Shown here: in pieces, positions 8,651 to 18,113 of the stretch
How positions within the stretch are numbered: the stretch's first letter is position 1
Layout of the letters: each line of letters starts with the position of its first letter
NCBI RefSeq assembly: GCF_003732705.1
Contig: NZ_MOBR01000015.1
Coordinates: 1 to 64,000 of the forward strand
Reading direction: 5' to 3'
DNA from: Pseudomonas frederiksbergensis
GTDB taxonomy: Bacteria > Pseudomonadota > Gammaproteobacteria > Pseudomonadales > Pseudomonadaceae
DNA: 64,000 nt
Made by a program: the position numbers and the translations under genes
Notes under the pieces: model-generated
Database searches by the model: none
The model's input: the letters and a program-made list of their open reading frames with translations, nothing else
What the model was told of the DNA's origin: nothing

Positions 8651-9574
8651 TCATGCGGTGAAGCGCACGCCGGGTTTGGCGCGTTCATCCACGCTCAGCT
8701 CGAACACATCCGGCCGCGCATAGTGGCCGACCACGTCGAAGTCGTAACGCGCACGGATCAGTTCGTCGGTGTCGATTTCAGCCGTCAGCAAACCCGGCCC
8801 ACCCCGCAGCGGCCCGGCCAGCACGTCGCCCATTGGCCCGACGATCACGCTGCCGCCGGCAATCAACGGTCGGTCCGCCGGCCAGTTGGCGATCTCGACG
8901 CCCAACGCCTGGGGCGATTCCTGCACCTGGCACGCGCTGACCACAAAGCACCGGCCCTCATGGGCGATGTGACGCATGCTGACCTGCCACATCTCGCGCT
9001 CGTCCACGGTCGGCGCGCACCACACCTCCACGCCTTTGGCGTACATCGCCGTGCGCAGCAGCGGCATCATGTTTTCCCAGCACACCACTGCCGCCAGGCG
9101 CCCGACCTGGCTGTCGATCACCGGCAACGTCGAGCCATCGCCCTTGCCCCAGATCAGCCGTTCGGTGCCGGTCGGCATCAGTTTGCGGTGCTTGGCGACC
9201 AGGCCAGCCGCAGGGTCGAAGTACAGCGCCGTGCAATACAACGTGCTGCCCGCACGCTCAATCACCCCCAGCACCAGATTGGCCCCGGTGCGGGCCGACA
9301 ATCCGGCCAACGCTTCAGTCTCGACGCCCGGAACATCGATGGCGTTGGCGAAGTACCGCGCAAACGCCTCACGGCCTTCTGGCAAGCGGTAACCCAGTTG
9401 CGTGCCAAACCCCTCGCCCTTGGGATAGCCGCCCAGCAGCGCTTCCGGCATGACCACCAGCGCGGCGCCGGACTCGATGATTGCGTTTTCCCAGGAAAGG
9501 ATCTGTTCCAGTGTCTCGCCCTTGCCACCGGGCAAGGCGCCGATTTGCAGGGCTGCAACGATTGACTTGGACAT
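8651..9574 (-). CDS. Nitrilase
   Basis: A 307-residue enzyme of the nitrilase superfamily, branch 1, expected to hydrolyse organic nitriles to carboxylate and ammonia. The catalytic triad is complete: Glu44 in MPEALLGGYPKG, Lys131 in HRKLMPT and Cys165 in VVCWENMMP. The CWENxMP signature separates true nitrilases from amidases. The start gives MSKSIVAALQIG behind GGAG; the open frame runs 64 codons further but without a ribosome-binding site. It diverges from a LysR-type regulator, an arrangement typical of a substrate-induced pair. The physiological nitrile is not evident from the sequence. Confidence 0.9.
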   Translation of the reverse strand: MSKSIVAALQIGALPGGKGETLEQILSWENAIIESGAALVVMPEALLGGYPKGEGFGTQLGYRLPEGREAFARYFANAIDVPGVETEALAGLSARTGANLVLGVIERAGSTLYCTALYFDPAAGLVAKHRKLMPTGTERLIWGKGDGSTLPVIDSQVGRLAAVVCWENMMPLLRTAMYAKGVEVWCAPTVDEREMWQVSMRHIAHEGRCFVVSACQVQESPQALGVEIANWPADRPLIAGGSVIVGPMGDVLAGPLRGGPGLLTAEIDTDELIRARYDFDVVGHYARPDVFELSVDERAKPGVRFTA

Positions 9575-9643
9575 CTCGGTAACTCCGACGGCAATGAGGT
9601 GTTGCTGATTTTCCGCCCTCACCGGATCATGAATAAAGCCCCG

Positions 9644-9655
9644 TTCACTGCTGAA
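9644..9655. promoter_or_regulatory. Short dyad in the nitrilase/LysR divergent promoter
   Basis: TTCACTGCTGAA (TTCA-N4-TGAA) lies directly in front of the LysR start, flanked by ATCAT upstream and ATGAT downstream in inverted orientation. LysR proteins commonly bind dyads between divergent genes. The assignment rests only on symmetry and position. Confidence 0.3.
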
Positions 9656-9659
9656 TGAT

Positions 9660-10601
9660 ATGAACACGATGAATATCGCCACCGTCGACCTCAATCTGCT
9701 CAAAGTCTTCGAAGCCCTGCACGAAGAGTCCAGCGCCAGCCGCGCCGCCCTGCGCCTGGGGGTCACGCAATCGGCAGTCAGCGCCGCGTTGCGCCGACTG
9801 CGAGAGTTGTATGGCGATCAGTTGTTTGTGCGCACCGGCCGGGGTCTGGCGCCAACCCTCAGGGCCAATCAGTTGAAACCGGTGGTCAGCGACGCCCTGA
9901 ACAAATGCCGACAGAGCCTGGCGATGATCGATCCGGCCGCCCAACACTACGAGGGACGTTCGGTCGCCGTGGGCCTGTCGGACGATTTCGAGATGGCCTA
10001 CGGACGGCGGCTGATGGAGGAAATCGCCCGCCGTGCGCCGAAGCTGCGACTGATTTTCCGCCAGACCCACAGCCAGATCGTCGCCCATGCGTTGCTGGAT
10101 CGCAGTATCGATCTGGCGATTACCGCCGGCGGGTTTGCCGAGCGGTTGCTCAGCCGTCAGGTGTTGGGCGAAGGGGGGTATTTGTGCCTGGTGGATCAGG
10201 CCAGTCTGGCTGAGGGACAGCAGACCATCAGCCTGGAGGAGTTCGTCGCGCGGGAGCACATTCTGGTGTCGTCCGGCGGTTTTATCGGGATCACCGATGA
10301 GGGGTTGGCGGCGCTGGGGCTGAGTCGGCGAGTGTGCGCCTCGACCACGCATTTTGCCGCGTTGCCGTATTTGCTCAAGGGCAGTCAGGCGGTGGCGACC
10401 ATTCCGGCCCACGCCGCGCAAAGCATCGCCGCGCTCACGGGCCTGGCACTGCTGCCCTGCCCGCTGGCATTGCCGCGCTACCCGATCGAACTGGGCTGGC
10501 GCACCAGCACCCAGCTCGATCCGGTGGTGCTGAAAGTGCGCGAGGCGATTGTCGCGAGCTTTGCCCACGATGGCGACCCTGAAAACGGCATGCCGTTGTA
10601 G
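9660..10601 (+). CDS. LysR-type regulator, probable nitrilase activator
   Basis: A 313-residue LysR-family transcription factor. The N-terminal winged helix-turn-helix is clear (VFEALHEESSASRAALRLGVTQ and following), then a linker helix and a substrate-binding domain of about 200 residues. It resembles the NodD/LinR-like subgroup (DLNLLKVFEALHEE opening). It diverges from the nitrilase across 85 bases, suggesting it controls that gene and itself. Neither in-frame ATG (9660 or 9669) has a clear Shine-Dalgarno sequence, so the exact start is uncertain. The stop codon is formed by the first bases of a REP array. Confidence 0.9.
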   Translation: MNTMNIATVDLNLLKVFEALHEESSASRAALRLGVTQSAVSAALRRLRELYGDQLFVRTGRGLAPTLRANQLKPVVSDALNKCRQSLAMIDPAAQHYEGRSVAVGLSDDFEMAYGRRLMEEIARRAPKLRLIFRQTHSQIVAHALLDRSIDLAITAGGFAERLLSRQVLGEGGYLCLVDQASLAEGQQTISLEEFVAREHILVSSGGFIGITDEGLAALGLSRRVCASTTHFAALPYLLKGSQAVATIPAHAAQSIAALTGLALLPCPLALPRYPIELGWRTSTQLDPVVLKVREAIVASFAHDGDPENGMPL

Positions 10602-10801
10602 GAGCGAGGCTTGCCCGCGAAGGCGTCATCAATGACACGACCTGTAGGAGCAAGGCTTGCCCGCGATAGCGATCTCACGGACACGACCTGTAGGAGCAAG
10701 GCTTGCCCGCGATAGCGATCTCAAGGACACGACCTGTAGGAGCAAGGCTTGCCCGCGATAGCGATCTCACGGACGCCATCGCGGGCAAGCCTCGCTCCTA
10801 C
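10597..10801. repeat. REP half-unit tandem array with exact 46-base period
   Basis: Left arms starting at 10597, 10643, 10689 and 10735 repeat with an exact 46-base period (TGTAGGAGCAAGGCTTGCCC... then ...GACACGACC). Only the last unit has an inverted right arm, ending at 10801. The array begins inside the stop codon of the LysR gene and fills the gap to the convergent small gene. Confidence 0.9.
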
Positions 10802-10819
10802 GGGGATCGGTGTCAGGAA

Positions 10820-11071
10820 TTATTTGGCGGCCATCAGGCGATTGACTTCACTGCGCACCATGTTCGCGTACTCGGGCGGCGACAGGAGATCGAGTTCGGA
10901 CCGGACCCATTCGGCCCATTTGCCTTTGCGCTTGGCCCGTTCACCGAACAACCGTGCGGCTTCGCCCTTGGACTTGCCCAGGTTGCTTTGCCAGAGGTCG
11001 AACAGACGGGATTTTTCGTCTTCAAGCGCAGCGCGCTCGGCAAGGGGTTTGTCGGCCAGATTGAAGCTCAT
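10820..11071 (-). CDS. Small conserved hypothetical protein (83 aa)
   Basis: An 83-residue, highly charged, mostly helical soluble protein (MSFNLADKPLAERAALEDEK..., ending VNRLMAAK). It has no signal peptide, membrane segment or cysteine. I do not recognise a characterised family; the KSKGEAARLFGERAKRKGKWAEW stretch looks like a basic amphipathic helix pair. The ATG chosen has GCAGG upstream; the open frame extends 43 codons further with composition unlike protein. It diverges from the DUF883 gene, sharing a 164-base promoter region. Confidence 0.7.
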   Translation of the reverse strand: MSFNLADKPLAERAALEDEKSRLFDLWQSNLGKSKGEAARLFGERAKRKGKWAEWVRSELDLLSPPEYANMVRSEVNRLMAAK

Positions 11072-11235
11072 GGGAAATACCTGCTGCGTAAATTGGCGAC
11101 ATCTTACACTGTAGGACGAATCCTCCGACCCTGGATTTTTCTCCTGGGTTGAGTCAACACGCAAATTGACTGCAACTTTTTCAACCGCCGCAGACTCCAT
11201 TGTTCACTGCCCACTTATCCGCAAGGAGTTACTCA

Positions 11236-11553
11236 ATGGCCCGCAAAACCGCCGTACAAGCCGCAGCAGACCAAATCAAGGACCAGGCATTCAGTGAACT
11301 TCAAGCGCTGATTGAAGAGTCGGACAAACTGCTCAAAAGCAGCGCCTCACTGGTGGGTGAAGAAGCCGATACGTTGCGTGGGCAAGTCGCCCAGAAGTTG
11401 CAACAGGCGCTGGAATCCGTCACCAGTGTGCGCGAGCGCACCAAGCCCGCGGTCGATGCCACTGAAACCTACATCGGTGGCCATCCGTGGCAAACCGTCG
11501 CCATCTCCGCCGGTTTCGGCCTGGTGGTGGGGTTGTTGCTCGGTCGTCGCTAA
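11236..11553 (+). CDS. DUF883 (ElaB/YqjD-like) membrane-anchored protein
   Basis: A 105-residue protein of the ElaB/YqjD/DUF883 family. The first 80 residues form an amphipathic helical region, followed by a Gly-rich C-terminal membrane anchor (HPWQTVAISAGFGLVVGLLLGRR) typical of the family. E. coli homologues sit in the inner membrane and bind stationary-phase ribosomes; that role is not demonstrated for Pseudomonas. AAGGAG precedes the ATG by eight bases. A REP element follows, so it is probably transcribed alone. Confidence 0.88.
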   Translation: MARKTAVQAAADQIKDQAFSELQALIEESDKLLKSSASLVGEEADTLRGQVAQKLQQALESVTSVRERTKPAVDATETYIGGHPWQTVAISAGFGLVVGLLLGRR

Positions 11554-11578
11554 ACCGACCTGCCAGACACACCTCTCC

Positions 11579-11671
11579 CTGTGGGAGCGAGCCTGCTCGC
11601 GAAAGCGGCGTAACAGTCAGCATTAATGTTGAATGTAATGCCCTCTTCGCGAGCAGGCTCGCTCCCACAGG
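11579..11671. repeat. GTGGGAGC-type REP pair (REPIN) between convergent genes
   Basis: CTGTGGGAGCGAGCCTGCTC and its inverted copy GAGCAGGCTCGCTCCCACAG flank a central segment of about 50 bases. This is a second REP sequence family, distinct from the GTAGGAGC units elsewhere in the window. It lies between the DUF883 gene and dpkA, which converge. Confidence 0.85.
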
Positions 11672-11684
11672 TTTTTGTACTACC

Positions 11685-12716
11685 TCAGAACCCAGCCAAT
11701 TCCCGCAGATTCGCCAACACTTCCGGCTCCAACCGAATCCCCTCAGCCGCCGACTTGGCCCGTTGATGATGACGCCGATCCCCCGGCAAACGCTTGAGCC
11801 CGACCCCGTGCATCTGCCGCACCAGTTCCTGGCTACGCTCGGCAAAGCTTTGCCCGGCGGCCTTGCTCGGATCGATCACGATCAGCAATTGCCCGGTCCA
11901 CGGCGTCTTGGCGCCCGGATGGTTCGACCAATCGAACTCGAAAGAAAAGTTACCGCCCGTCAACGCCGCTGCCAGCAACTCCACCATCATCGACAGCGCC
12001 GAACCCTTGTGCCCGCCAAACGGCAGCAACGCGCCACCTTCGAGAATCGCTTTCGGGTCCTGGGTGGGTTGGCCGAGGCTGTCCACGCCCATGCCCGGCG
12101 ACAAACGCTCGCCCTTGCGCGCGGCAATTTGCACGTCGCCATGGGCGATGGCGCTGGTGGCCAGGTCGAAGACAATCGGCTCGCCGTCCGCCCTTGGCGC
12201 GGCGAAGGCGATCGGGTTGGTGCCGAACAGCGGACGATCGGCGCCATGGGGCACCACGCAGGTCATGCTGTTCACCACGCTCAGGGCCACCAGGCCGTCA
12301 TAGGCGAAGGGTTCGACATCCGGCCAGAGCGCGGCGAAGTGATGGGAGTTGCGGATCGCCAACACCGCAATCCCGGCGCTGCGGGCCTTCTCAACCAACA
12401 GCGGCCGGGCGGCGGCCAGCGCCGGTTGGGCAAAACCGTTCGCCGCATCGACCCGGACAAACCCCGAGGCCACGTCCTCGACCACCGGCACTGCCTGGCC
12501 ATTGACCCAGCCGCTTTTCAGCGTCGACACATAACCGGGAATCCGGAACACGCCGTGGCTGTGGGCACCGTCGCGCTCGGCACCGGCGCAGTTGAGCGCC
12601 AATGTCCTGGCGACGTCGGCCGAGGTGCCATGGCGCAGGAAGACTTGCTCGAGCAACAAAACGAGTGAATCGAAATCAAGGGGTTCGGTGTTCGAACTGA
12701 CGGGTGTTGCGGTCAT
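11685..12716 (-). CDS. dpkA: Delta1-piperideine-2-carboxylate / pyrroline-2-carboxylate reductase DpkA
   Basis: A 343-residue NADPH-dependent imine reductase of the malate/L-lactate dehydrogenase 2 family. It closely matches the remembered P. syringae/P. putida DpkA, which reduces the cyclic imines formed from D-lysine and D-proline to L-pipecolate and L-proline. Family signatures are AERDGAHSHGVFRIPGYV near the N-terminus, NSHHFAALWPDVE with the catalytic His, and GGALLPFGGHKGSALSMM. It stands alone on the minus strand; downstream is a REPIN, upstream the divergent toxin-like gene. Confidence 0.88.
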   Translation of the reverse strand: MTATPVSSNTEPLDFDSLVLLLEQVFLRHGTSADVARTLALNCAGAERDGAHSHGVFRIPGYVSTLKSGWVNGQAVPVVEDVASGFVRVDAANGFAQPALAAARPLLVEKARSAGIAVLAIRNSHHFAALWPDVEPFAYDGLVALSVVNSMTCVVPHGADRPLFGTNPIAFAAPRADGEPIVFDLATSAIAHGDVQIAARKGERLSPGMGVDSLGQPTQDPKAILEGGALLPFGGHKGSALSMMVELLAAALTGGNFSFEFDWSNHPGAKTPWTGQLLIVIDPSKAAGQSFAERSQELVRQMHGVGLKRLPGDRRHHQRAKSAAEGIRLEPEVLANLRELAGF

Positions 12717-12938
12717 CTGAGGCTCCAGTTTTATTATTGAGTTCGGGCAACAGGCTGAAACGAAGGTTGCGCGGCAACCCGGTCAAACATCGCCGATTAA
12801 GCGCTGTTCTAGAGGTGTCCTGTCAAGCCTCGGCGACAGATCGACGCAAGCAATATGTACCGCACCAAGGCTTTGCCCCGGCCTTACTGTTTTTCCTCAA
12901 TCCAATGGCCGGCGATTCCGGCCTATAGAGGAAAAACC

Positions 12939-15900
12939 ATGAGCATCCCCCAGCTACCTTATTTTTTTGACGAAGCCGCACGGGCTTCGAATTTCAAGCA
13001 GCCTGGCGATCGAGAAAAAGCACTGGATTTTTCCATTGATGAGCTCAAATGGCTGATGGCCGTTTATCTGGCCACTGATACTTCCCGCGTCGCCCACAAG
13101 CCCGGCATGCAGGTCCACCGGCTGTTATTGACGCCGGACAACGGCTCGGCGATCGCCCTGGCCGGGGCGTTTTCCATGAGCAAGCCTGACGATGGCGAGG
13201 CGATGCTCTATACCCCGTGGAAAGGCCTGATCAAATACGCAGACATCAATGACCTTAAAAGCACCGTGAAAACATGGCTGGGCGGATCGGCCGGCAAACG
13301 CGAGTTGCTGCGCTATCAGTCCATCGAACAACGCTGCAGCCTTCTGGCGGCCCGGACGTTGAGCATTTCCACCCAAACGATTGACGGTGCTGTTTTTGAA
13401 GATCAGGAAGCCGTCATCCATCGCAATCAAAACCACAACATTGAGACGATGCTGGCCGAGCTGATCAAGTTCCCGACCCTGCGATCCATGCTCGATGACG
13501 TGCTTAAAAACGCCCTGGCCAAGCATTTCCCGGCACTGGACCAGCGTCGCACGCGACTGGACAGCTTTGCCGGCTGTGAACCGCAGCGCAAAGTATCCTC
13601 GCTGTCATTGCGCGATGCGGTGCTGCACTTCTACTTGAACAACCAGTGGCCAGAGGGCGATTCCAGGGTTTTCGTTCACCCTGGCCGTGACATCGTCGGC
13701 GACGCGGACAATCAAGCGTGGGAAGTGGCGATCAAGGGCATTGCGCAAAGCCTGACGCCGCATCTGCGCAGCTTGCTCGAGACATTCTGGAACAGTCCCA
13801 TGAGCAACGGCCTGGCTCGCTCGGAGTTTTTCGCCCAGAGCCTGCAAGACACCTATTGCGTGGACCTGTTGTTCAAACGCCAGCAAAGCGTGCTGAGCAC
13901 CGAGGAATACCAACGGTTGATGGAGGTCAATCGGGCGGGCACCGATGATTCAACCTCCTCGACCGACCCGGTAAAGATTGAAAAAATACGCGTCACCGCG
14001 CCGCTCAAACACTACGTCGAGCCCGCCGCCACCCTGATGATCGGCACCGACAAAACCAGCGCTTTTCTGTACACCCAATCCCGGGGCGTAGAGAACAGCG
14101 GCAACCTTGGCCAGATCAAGAACACCTTTCTGGGCATGCTGAAAAGCGAGGGCCACGACGACCATCTGTTCAACTTTCTCGCGCGCGAAGAACGCGACCT
14201 GTTTATCTCGCTGGAGGCGCAACAACGCACGATTGTGGGGGCACCGATCAGCGGTCCGGTGTTCCATCAATTGATGGCGGATATCGTCGCCAAGCAACTG
14301 CAAAACCTGAGTCATGCCTTGAGCCGTTATCGCGAAAGCGCCGGTGTGCTGGATCCCCACGCATTGCTCGACAACGCGCTGGACGTGCGCGCGTTGATTG
14401 ATAAAAGGTTGCTGACTGCCGAAACCAACGGCCGCTGGAGTACCCGTGCCGATCAGCGCTGGAGTGCGCAACCGGCGACCGTGCGTGCCGACTCGGCAAA
14501 GCAACAACTGGCCCTGCTGGCCAGCCTGGAGAACTCCACCGAACAACTGCTGCAAAGATTCCCGGTCATTTCCAGCGCTGTCAGCACGATCGAGCAGGCC
14601 GAAGAAGGTGTTCAGGACTCTCTGGCATTACTCAAGCCCAAGTTTGCCCATATGTTATCGGCGGCGTTGCGCAGCGAACTCAAGCTGCGAACCCTGAGCC
14701 GCAGCCTGGGAAACGTAGAACAAGCGATGGTGCAGACGGTGCTCGATACGCCTGTGCGGCAAAAGCGCGGCGCATTGAACGGGTTTCTGCCGGACGTCTT
14801 TGGCCTGGCGCTGAAGGCTGACGGCGCTGACGCGTTACTCAAACTGGCGAGCTGTTTTGTGCTCACCGAACGCGGTGGCCTGGACCCGGACCATTCCGGT
14901 AAAACCGTGCTGTGGACCCCGGCCCGGGGGCTGGAAGCCTTTCCTTCGTTGCCCCCGATGCTGGCCGAGGTCAACCGACGCTTGCAAAGTGAGGTGGAAC
15001 GCCACGGGTTGCTGGAAAACCTGGAACGTGCCGAACGCGCCCCGGGTCGGGCGTTCACCCTCGCGCCGCTGCAACTGATTCATGAGGATTTCCTCGACCA
15101 CCTGCAAAAGCCCCATGTTCGACTGGATAAAACCTCCGTCGAACGCGCATTGGCCTCCAGCCTGCCGACCCGACATCGGGCCGATCTGTTGAGTTTGATG
15201 GCGCTGGGTTTACCCAAGACTGGCCTGCAACGGGCGACGGATATTGCCCGGTCCCTGATCACCCGACAAAAACTCCCGGCATGGCTGGCCAACGCTTCGC
15301 TGGAAGATCAGATACTGCACACTGAACTGCTGGCGCAGTACCTGAACAACGTCAAGGAGGACAAGGACTACCTGAGTGGCATTCGCTCTCTGGAGCGTAC
15401 GGCTCATCATGAATTACACAAGCAACTCAAGGCCGACAAGCACGACATCGACCCGGACACGATAGAAATCCGCATCAACCCTGGCGCAACCGCTGATGCA
15501 CGAACGCAACCGTTACCGGCCTTTGCCTTGATCCACCTGCAAACGCTGGACAGTCACAGCTTCAAACCGGCGTCGCTGACCAACAAGGCCCTGCCTGCCG
15601 GGGTAGACGAAACCTACATCAAAAACCTGATCCGCCACCTCAAGCCCGGGGAACATCAGCGGACCGAACTGAGCAAGGCATTCGCCGACGCCCATGCCGA
15701 CGCCGCCACACGCAGAAAGCGCTTCGCCGCGCAATTGCCCTGGCAACTGTTGCAGTACGCCCATGCCGAGAAACTCCAGGAACGCCTGAGCGCAACCGGG
15801 TTTGACCTGATTCGGCAAATCATCGACATGCCCGACGCCATTGCCCGTGACGCGGTGGACGGCAGCAATGCACTGATCCGCCCGCTTGAGCTGCTGGGCG

Positions 15901-17720
15901 CCAGCGGTGAGTCGACAGTCACAGTGCCGGGGGTTTACCTGATCGGGCCGAAAAAGGACGCGAACGCACCGCAGGTCCTGTTGGCGCCCTATAGCCCGGA
16001 ACACGGGGTGAAAGAGTATGAAAGCGAAAGCACGCTGCTGGCCGAGTTGAAAACGGCCGGTGCGTTGCAGCGCTGGGTGCTCAATAGTCTGTCCCCATCC
16101 GATCGGGCACTGTGCAAAAGTCGCCTGGCGGCCTCGGCGGGCGTCAACCTGGCCTCCAATCCGGTTAAAGGATCGTTGTTCAAGCAGTTGTTCAACGACA
16201 ACGCCAAGCTGTTGGCCCGCTTGCTCGGCTGCCAGGCGGACACCGACGGGCAAGGCGAATGGGCAACCATCAAACAGGTCTTGGGCGAAGACCTGGATCA
16301 GGCGCTGACCTTCGTTACCGGCAAACTGGCCTACCCGGTCACCGTATGGCGCAGCTATCGTGACATCAAGGTGTCGGCCGAAAACCTGCAACAACATAAA
16401 TGGGGGGCCGCGCTGCAAGCCTTCATTCGTGGGATGACGCAACTGGCCATGTTGCGCGAGTCGATGACCCCTCGCGAGCCATCGCCGCCAGCCGCCGACA
16501 CCGCCACGCCCTGTGAACGGATCGACATCACCGCCCCCGAACGCACCCGGTTGCAGCGTCACGAAAGCACCGATGTCGATCTGGGCGACCTGACACTGGA
16601 CAGCACACGGGCGCTGTACGCCCATTCGACCACCGGGCAGCATTACGCGCCGATTGAAGGCAAGGTGTATCCGATCCAGAAGCGTGGCGAGCGCTGGATC
16701 ATCCGCAGCAACCAGGTGGACGGCCCTTATGCCGTGCAGGACTCGGCGAAAAAATGGGTAGTGGACTCAGATGCTCAGACACAGCGCTATAGCCTGCTGC
16801 GCCGTTTGAAAACCTGGGAGGCGGTCAGCCATGGAATGAATGTCCAGGCAGATGGCATGGCTGATATTCAGCGGCTCTTTCCGGTCCGGGCCCGATTGAT
16901 CAACGAGGGCCTCGACCTGGCAACCACGTACGCCTGGAACAGCTTTCGCAATCTCCAGTTATTGAAAACGTCGGGGACTCGAATCACACCGGTCCATCAA
17001 CTGATCAAGGATTTTCTGGATGTACCGTCGGTGCTGCCCGAACACGTGACGATGATTGAAAAAGTCGTGGAGGAGATCTTCGGGGCGTTGCTTGATCCGA
17101 CACTGCGGCAAGAGAAATCCAATCGGTTTGTCATCGGTGTGGCCAAGGACGATCCGGAAAACGTCTTGGCGTTCGCGATCCCCGCAGACGCGAGGAACAA
17201 GATCTACCTCACGGAGAAGTTCTTTTTCCCCAAATTCGATCACTACCGTAACTACATGACCGATGCTGCGTTTCCGATCAGTGCCCATGCCCGAGCCACC
17301 ACGTTAATCCATGAGCTGTCCCACATGATCTGCAAGACCGAGGACATTGCGTATCTGGATGCGCCGCGCCCCTTTGCCGACCTGATCGAAACCTCGAACC
17401 TGCGCGCCATCGCGCTCAAGGTCGAGTTGACGAGGCTTCAGAGCAAGGCGCTGTCGATGAAAACCCCCGATACGGAATTGTTCACGCTCTACAACGGCGA
17501 AAACCGGACCTGGGAAGATTTTGGCAATACCACGTTCGAGTACAGCGATCGGGCACTGGCCCACGTTTTGAAATTGACTGGTAAGGACACGCTGGCCGGT
17601 GCCCGGGACATTTTCAAGAAGAACGCAACGGTGAGGCTGGCGGTGCAGTTGGGCAACGCCGATTCGGTGTCGTGGCTGATCAGCCATCTGGGGCGCCAGC
17701 TCCACACCACTACACCCTGA
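12939..17720 (+). CDS. Giant toxin-like protein with C-terminal Asp-zincin-like domain
   Basis: A 1593-residue protein resembling the large Pseudomonas dermonecrotic-toxin-domain (DUF6543-type) proteins, a family of putative effectors. It has no signal peptide and no obvious membrane segments; the bulk is helical. Near the C-terminus is HELSHMICKTEDIAY: His1458-Glu1459-x-x-His1462 followed by Asp1469 in a TEDIAY motif. That resembles the HExxH...TDDYAY arrangement of M35/Asp-zincin metallopeptidases, with a loop two residues shorter. The start gives MSIPQLPYFFDEAAR behind AGAGGAAAAACC; 28 upstream codons in frame are not protein-like. No immunity or secretion gene adjoins it. Toxin and protease roles are inferred, not shown. 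Confidence 0.8.
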   Translation: MSIPQLPYFFDEAARASNFKQPGDREKALDFSIDELKWLMAVYLATDTSRVAHKPGMQVHRLLLTPDNGSAIALAGAFSMSKPDDGEAMLYTPWKGLIKYADINDLKSTVKTWLGGSAGKRELLRYQSIEQRCSLLAARTLSISTQTIDGAVFEDQEAVIHRNQNHNIETMLAELIKFPTLRSMLDDVLKNALAKHFPALDQRRTRLDSFAGCEPQRKVSSLSLRDAVLHFYLNNQWPEGDSRVFVHPGRDIVGDADNQAWEVAIKGIAQSLTPHLRSLLETFWNSPMSNGLARSEFFAQSLQDTYCVDLLFKRQQSVLSTEEYQRLMEVNRAGTDDSTSSTDPVKIEKIRVTAPLKHYVEPAATLMIGTDKTSAFLYTQSRGVENSGNLGQIKNTFLGMLKSEGHDDHLFNFLAREERDLFISLEAQQRTIVGAPISGPVFHQLMADIVAKQLQNLSHALSRYRESAGVLDPHALLDNALDVRALIDKRLLTAETNGRWSTRADQRWSAQPATVRADSAKQQLALLASLENSTEQLLQRFPVISSAVSTIEQAEEGVQDSLALLKPKFAHMLSAALRSELKLRTLSRSLGNVEQAMVQTVLDTPVRQKRGALNGFLPDVFGLALKADGADALLKLASCFVLTERGGLDPDHSGKTVLWTPARGLEAFPSLPPMLAEVNRRLQSEVERHGLLENLERAERAPGRAFTLAPLQLIHEDFLDHLQKPHVRLDKTSVERALASSLPTRHRADLLSLMALGLPKTGLQRATDIARSLITRQKLPAWLANASLEDQILHTELLAQYLNNVKEDKDYLSGIRSLERTAHHELHKQLKADKHDIDPDTIEIRINPGATADARTQPLPAFALIHLQTLDSHSFKPASLTNKALPAGVDETYIKNLIRHLKPGEHQRTELSKAFADAHADAATRRKRFAAQLPWQLLQYAHAEKLQERLSATGFDLIRQIIDMPDAIARDAVDGSNALIRPLELLGASGESTVTVPGVYLIGPKKDANAPQVLLAPYSPEHGVKEYESESTLLAELKTAGALQRWVLNSLSPSDRALCKSRLAASAGVNLASNPVKGSLFKQLFNDNAKLLARLLGCQADTDGQGEWATIKQVLGEDLDQALTFVTGKLAYPVTVWRSYRDIKVSAENLQQHKWGAALQAFIRGMTQLAMLRESMTPREPSPPAADTATPCERIDITAPERTRLQRHESTDVDLGDLTLDSTRALYAHSTTGQHYAPIEGKVYPIQKRGERWIIRSNQVDGPYAVQDSAKKWVVDSDAQTQRYSLLRRLKTWEAVSHGMNVQADGMADIQRLFPVRARLINEGLDLATTYAWNSFRNLQLLKTSGTRITPVHQLIKDFLDVPSVLPEHVTMIEKVVEEIFGALLDPTLRQEKSNRFVIGVAKDDPENVLAFAIPADARNKIYLTEKFFFPKFDHYRNYMTDAAFPISAHARATTLIHELSHMICKTEDIAYLDAPRPFADLIETSNLRAIALKVELTRLQSKALSMKTPDTELFTLYNGENRTWEDFGNTTFEYSDRALAHVLKLTGKDTLAGARDIFKKNATVRLAVQLGNADSVSWLISHLGRQLHTTTP

Positions 17721-17742
17721 AAGCCTGACCTGAGGCACTAAA

Positions 17743-17774
17743 CCTGTGGGAGCGGGCTTGCTCGCTCCCACAGG
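17743..17774. terminator. Compact REP-derived hairpin after the toxin-like gene
   Basis: CCTGTGGGAGCGGGCTTG pairs with the inverted GCTCGCTCCCACAGG, a tight hairpin followed by GATTTTGCTTTC. It is a minimal GTGGGAGC-type REP element and probably also terminates the toxin transcript and that of the convergent PepSY gene. Confidence 0.6.
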
Positions 17775-17843
17775 GATTTTGCTTTCAGTCAGTTGCGCGC
17801 CAGTGCTTCAGTCGTATCAAGCCGCGCCCCAACAGCGAGTGGT

Positions 17844-18113
17844 TCAATCCTTCTGATCGCGCAGAATGTTCCCGGAAGCGCCATCGATGCGGAACTCATA
17901 GACCACGCCATCAGCCTTGCGGCCCTCGCCTTTCCAATAGCCGTTGTTATCGGCTTCGACTTCATAGACCTCGACATAACCGGCCTTGGTCTTCGCCGTT
18001 TCAATGGCCTTCTCGATCGAAATCCAGCCGGCACCAGGGCGATCCGCCATAGCTGCACCGGCACTCAACAACGTTGCAGCGGCAATGACGGCAGCAAAGG
18101 TTTTCTTGATCAT
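17844..18113 (-). CDS. Secreted PepSY-domain protein
   Basis: An 89-residue protein with a signal peptide (MIKKTFAAVIAAATLLSAGAAMA, cleavage before DRPGAG). The mature part is one PepSY domain: ISIEKAIETAKTKAGYVEVYEVEADNNGYWKGEG... ending with the typical ...IDGASGNILRDQKD strand. Small periplasmic PepSY proteins are thought to inhibit proteases or sense envelope signals; the target is unknown here. GGAG lies eight bases before the ATG. The gene diverges from fecR across about 150 bases. A 41-codon upstream extension in frame was rejected for lack of a ribosome-binding site. Confidence 0.88.
   Translation of the reverse strand: MIKKTFAAVIAAATLLSAGAAMADRPGAGWISIEKAIETAKTKAGYVEVYEVEADNNGYWKGEGRKADGVVYEFRIDGASGNILRDQKD

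Noticed and set aside
10597..10801. Possible CRISPR array with 46-base period
   Set aside because: Units are identical along almost their full length, with no variable spacers, and match the REP left arm seen elsewhere.
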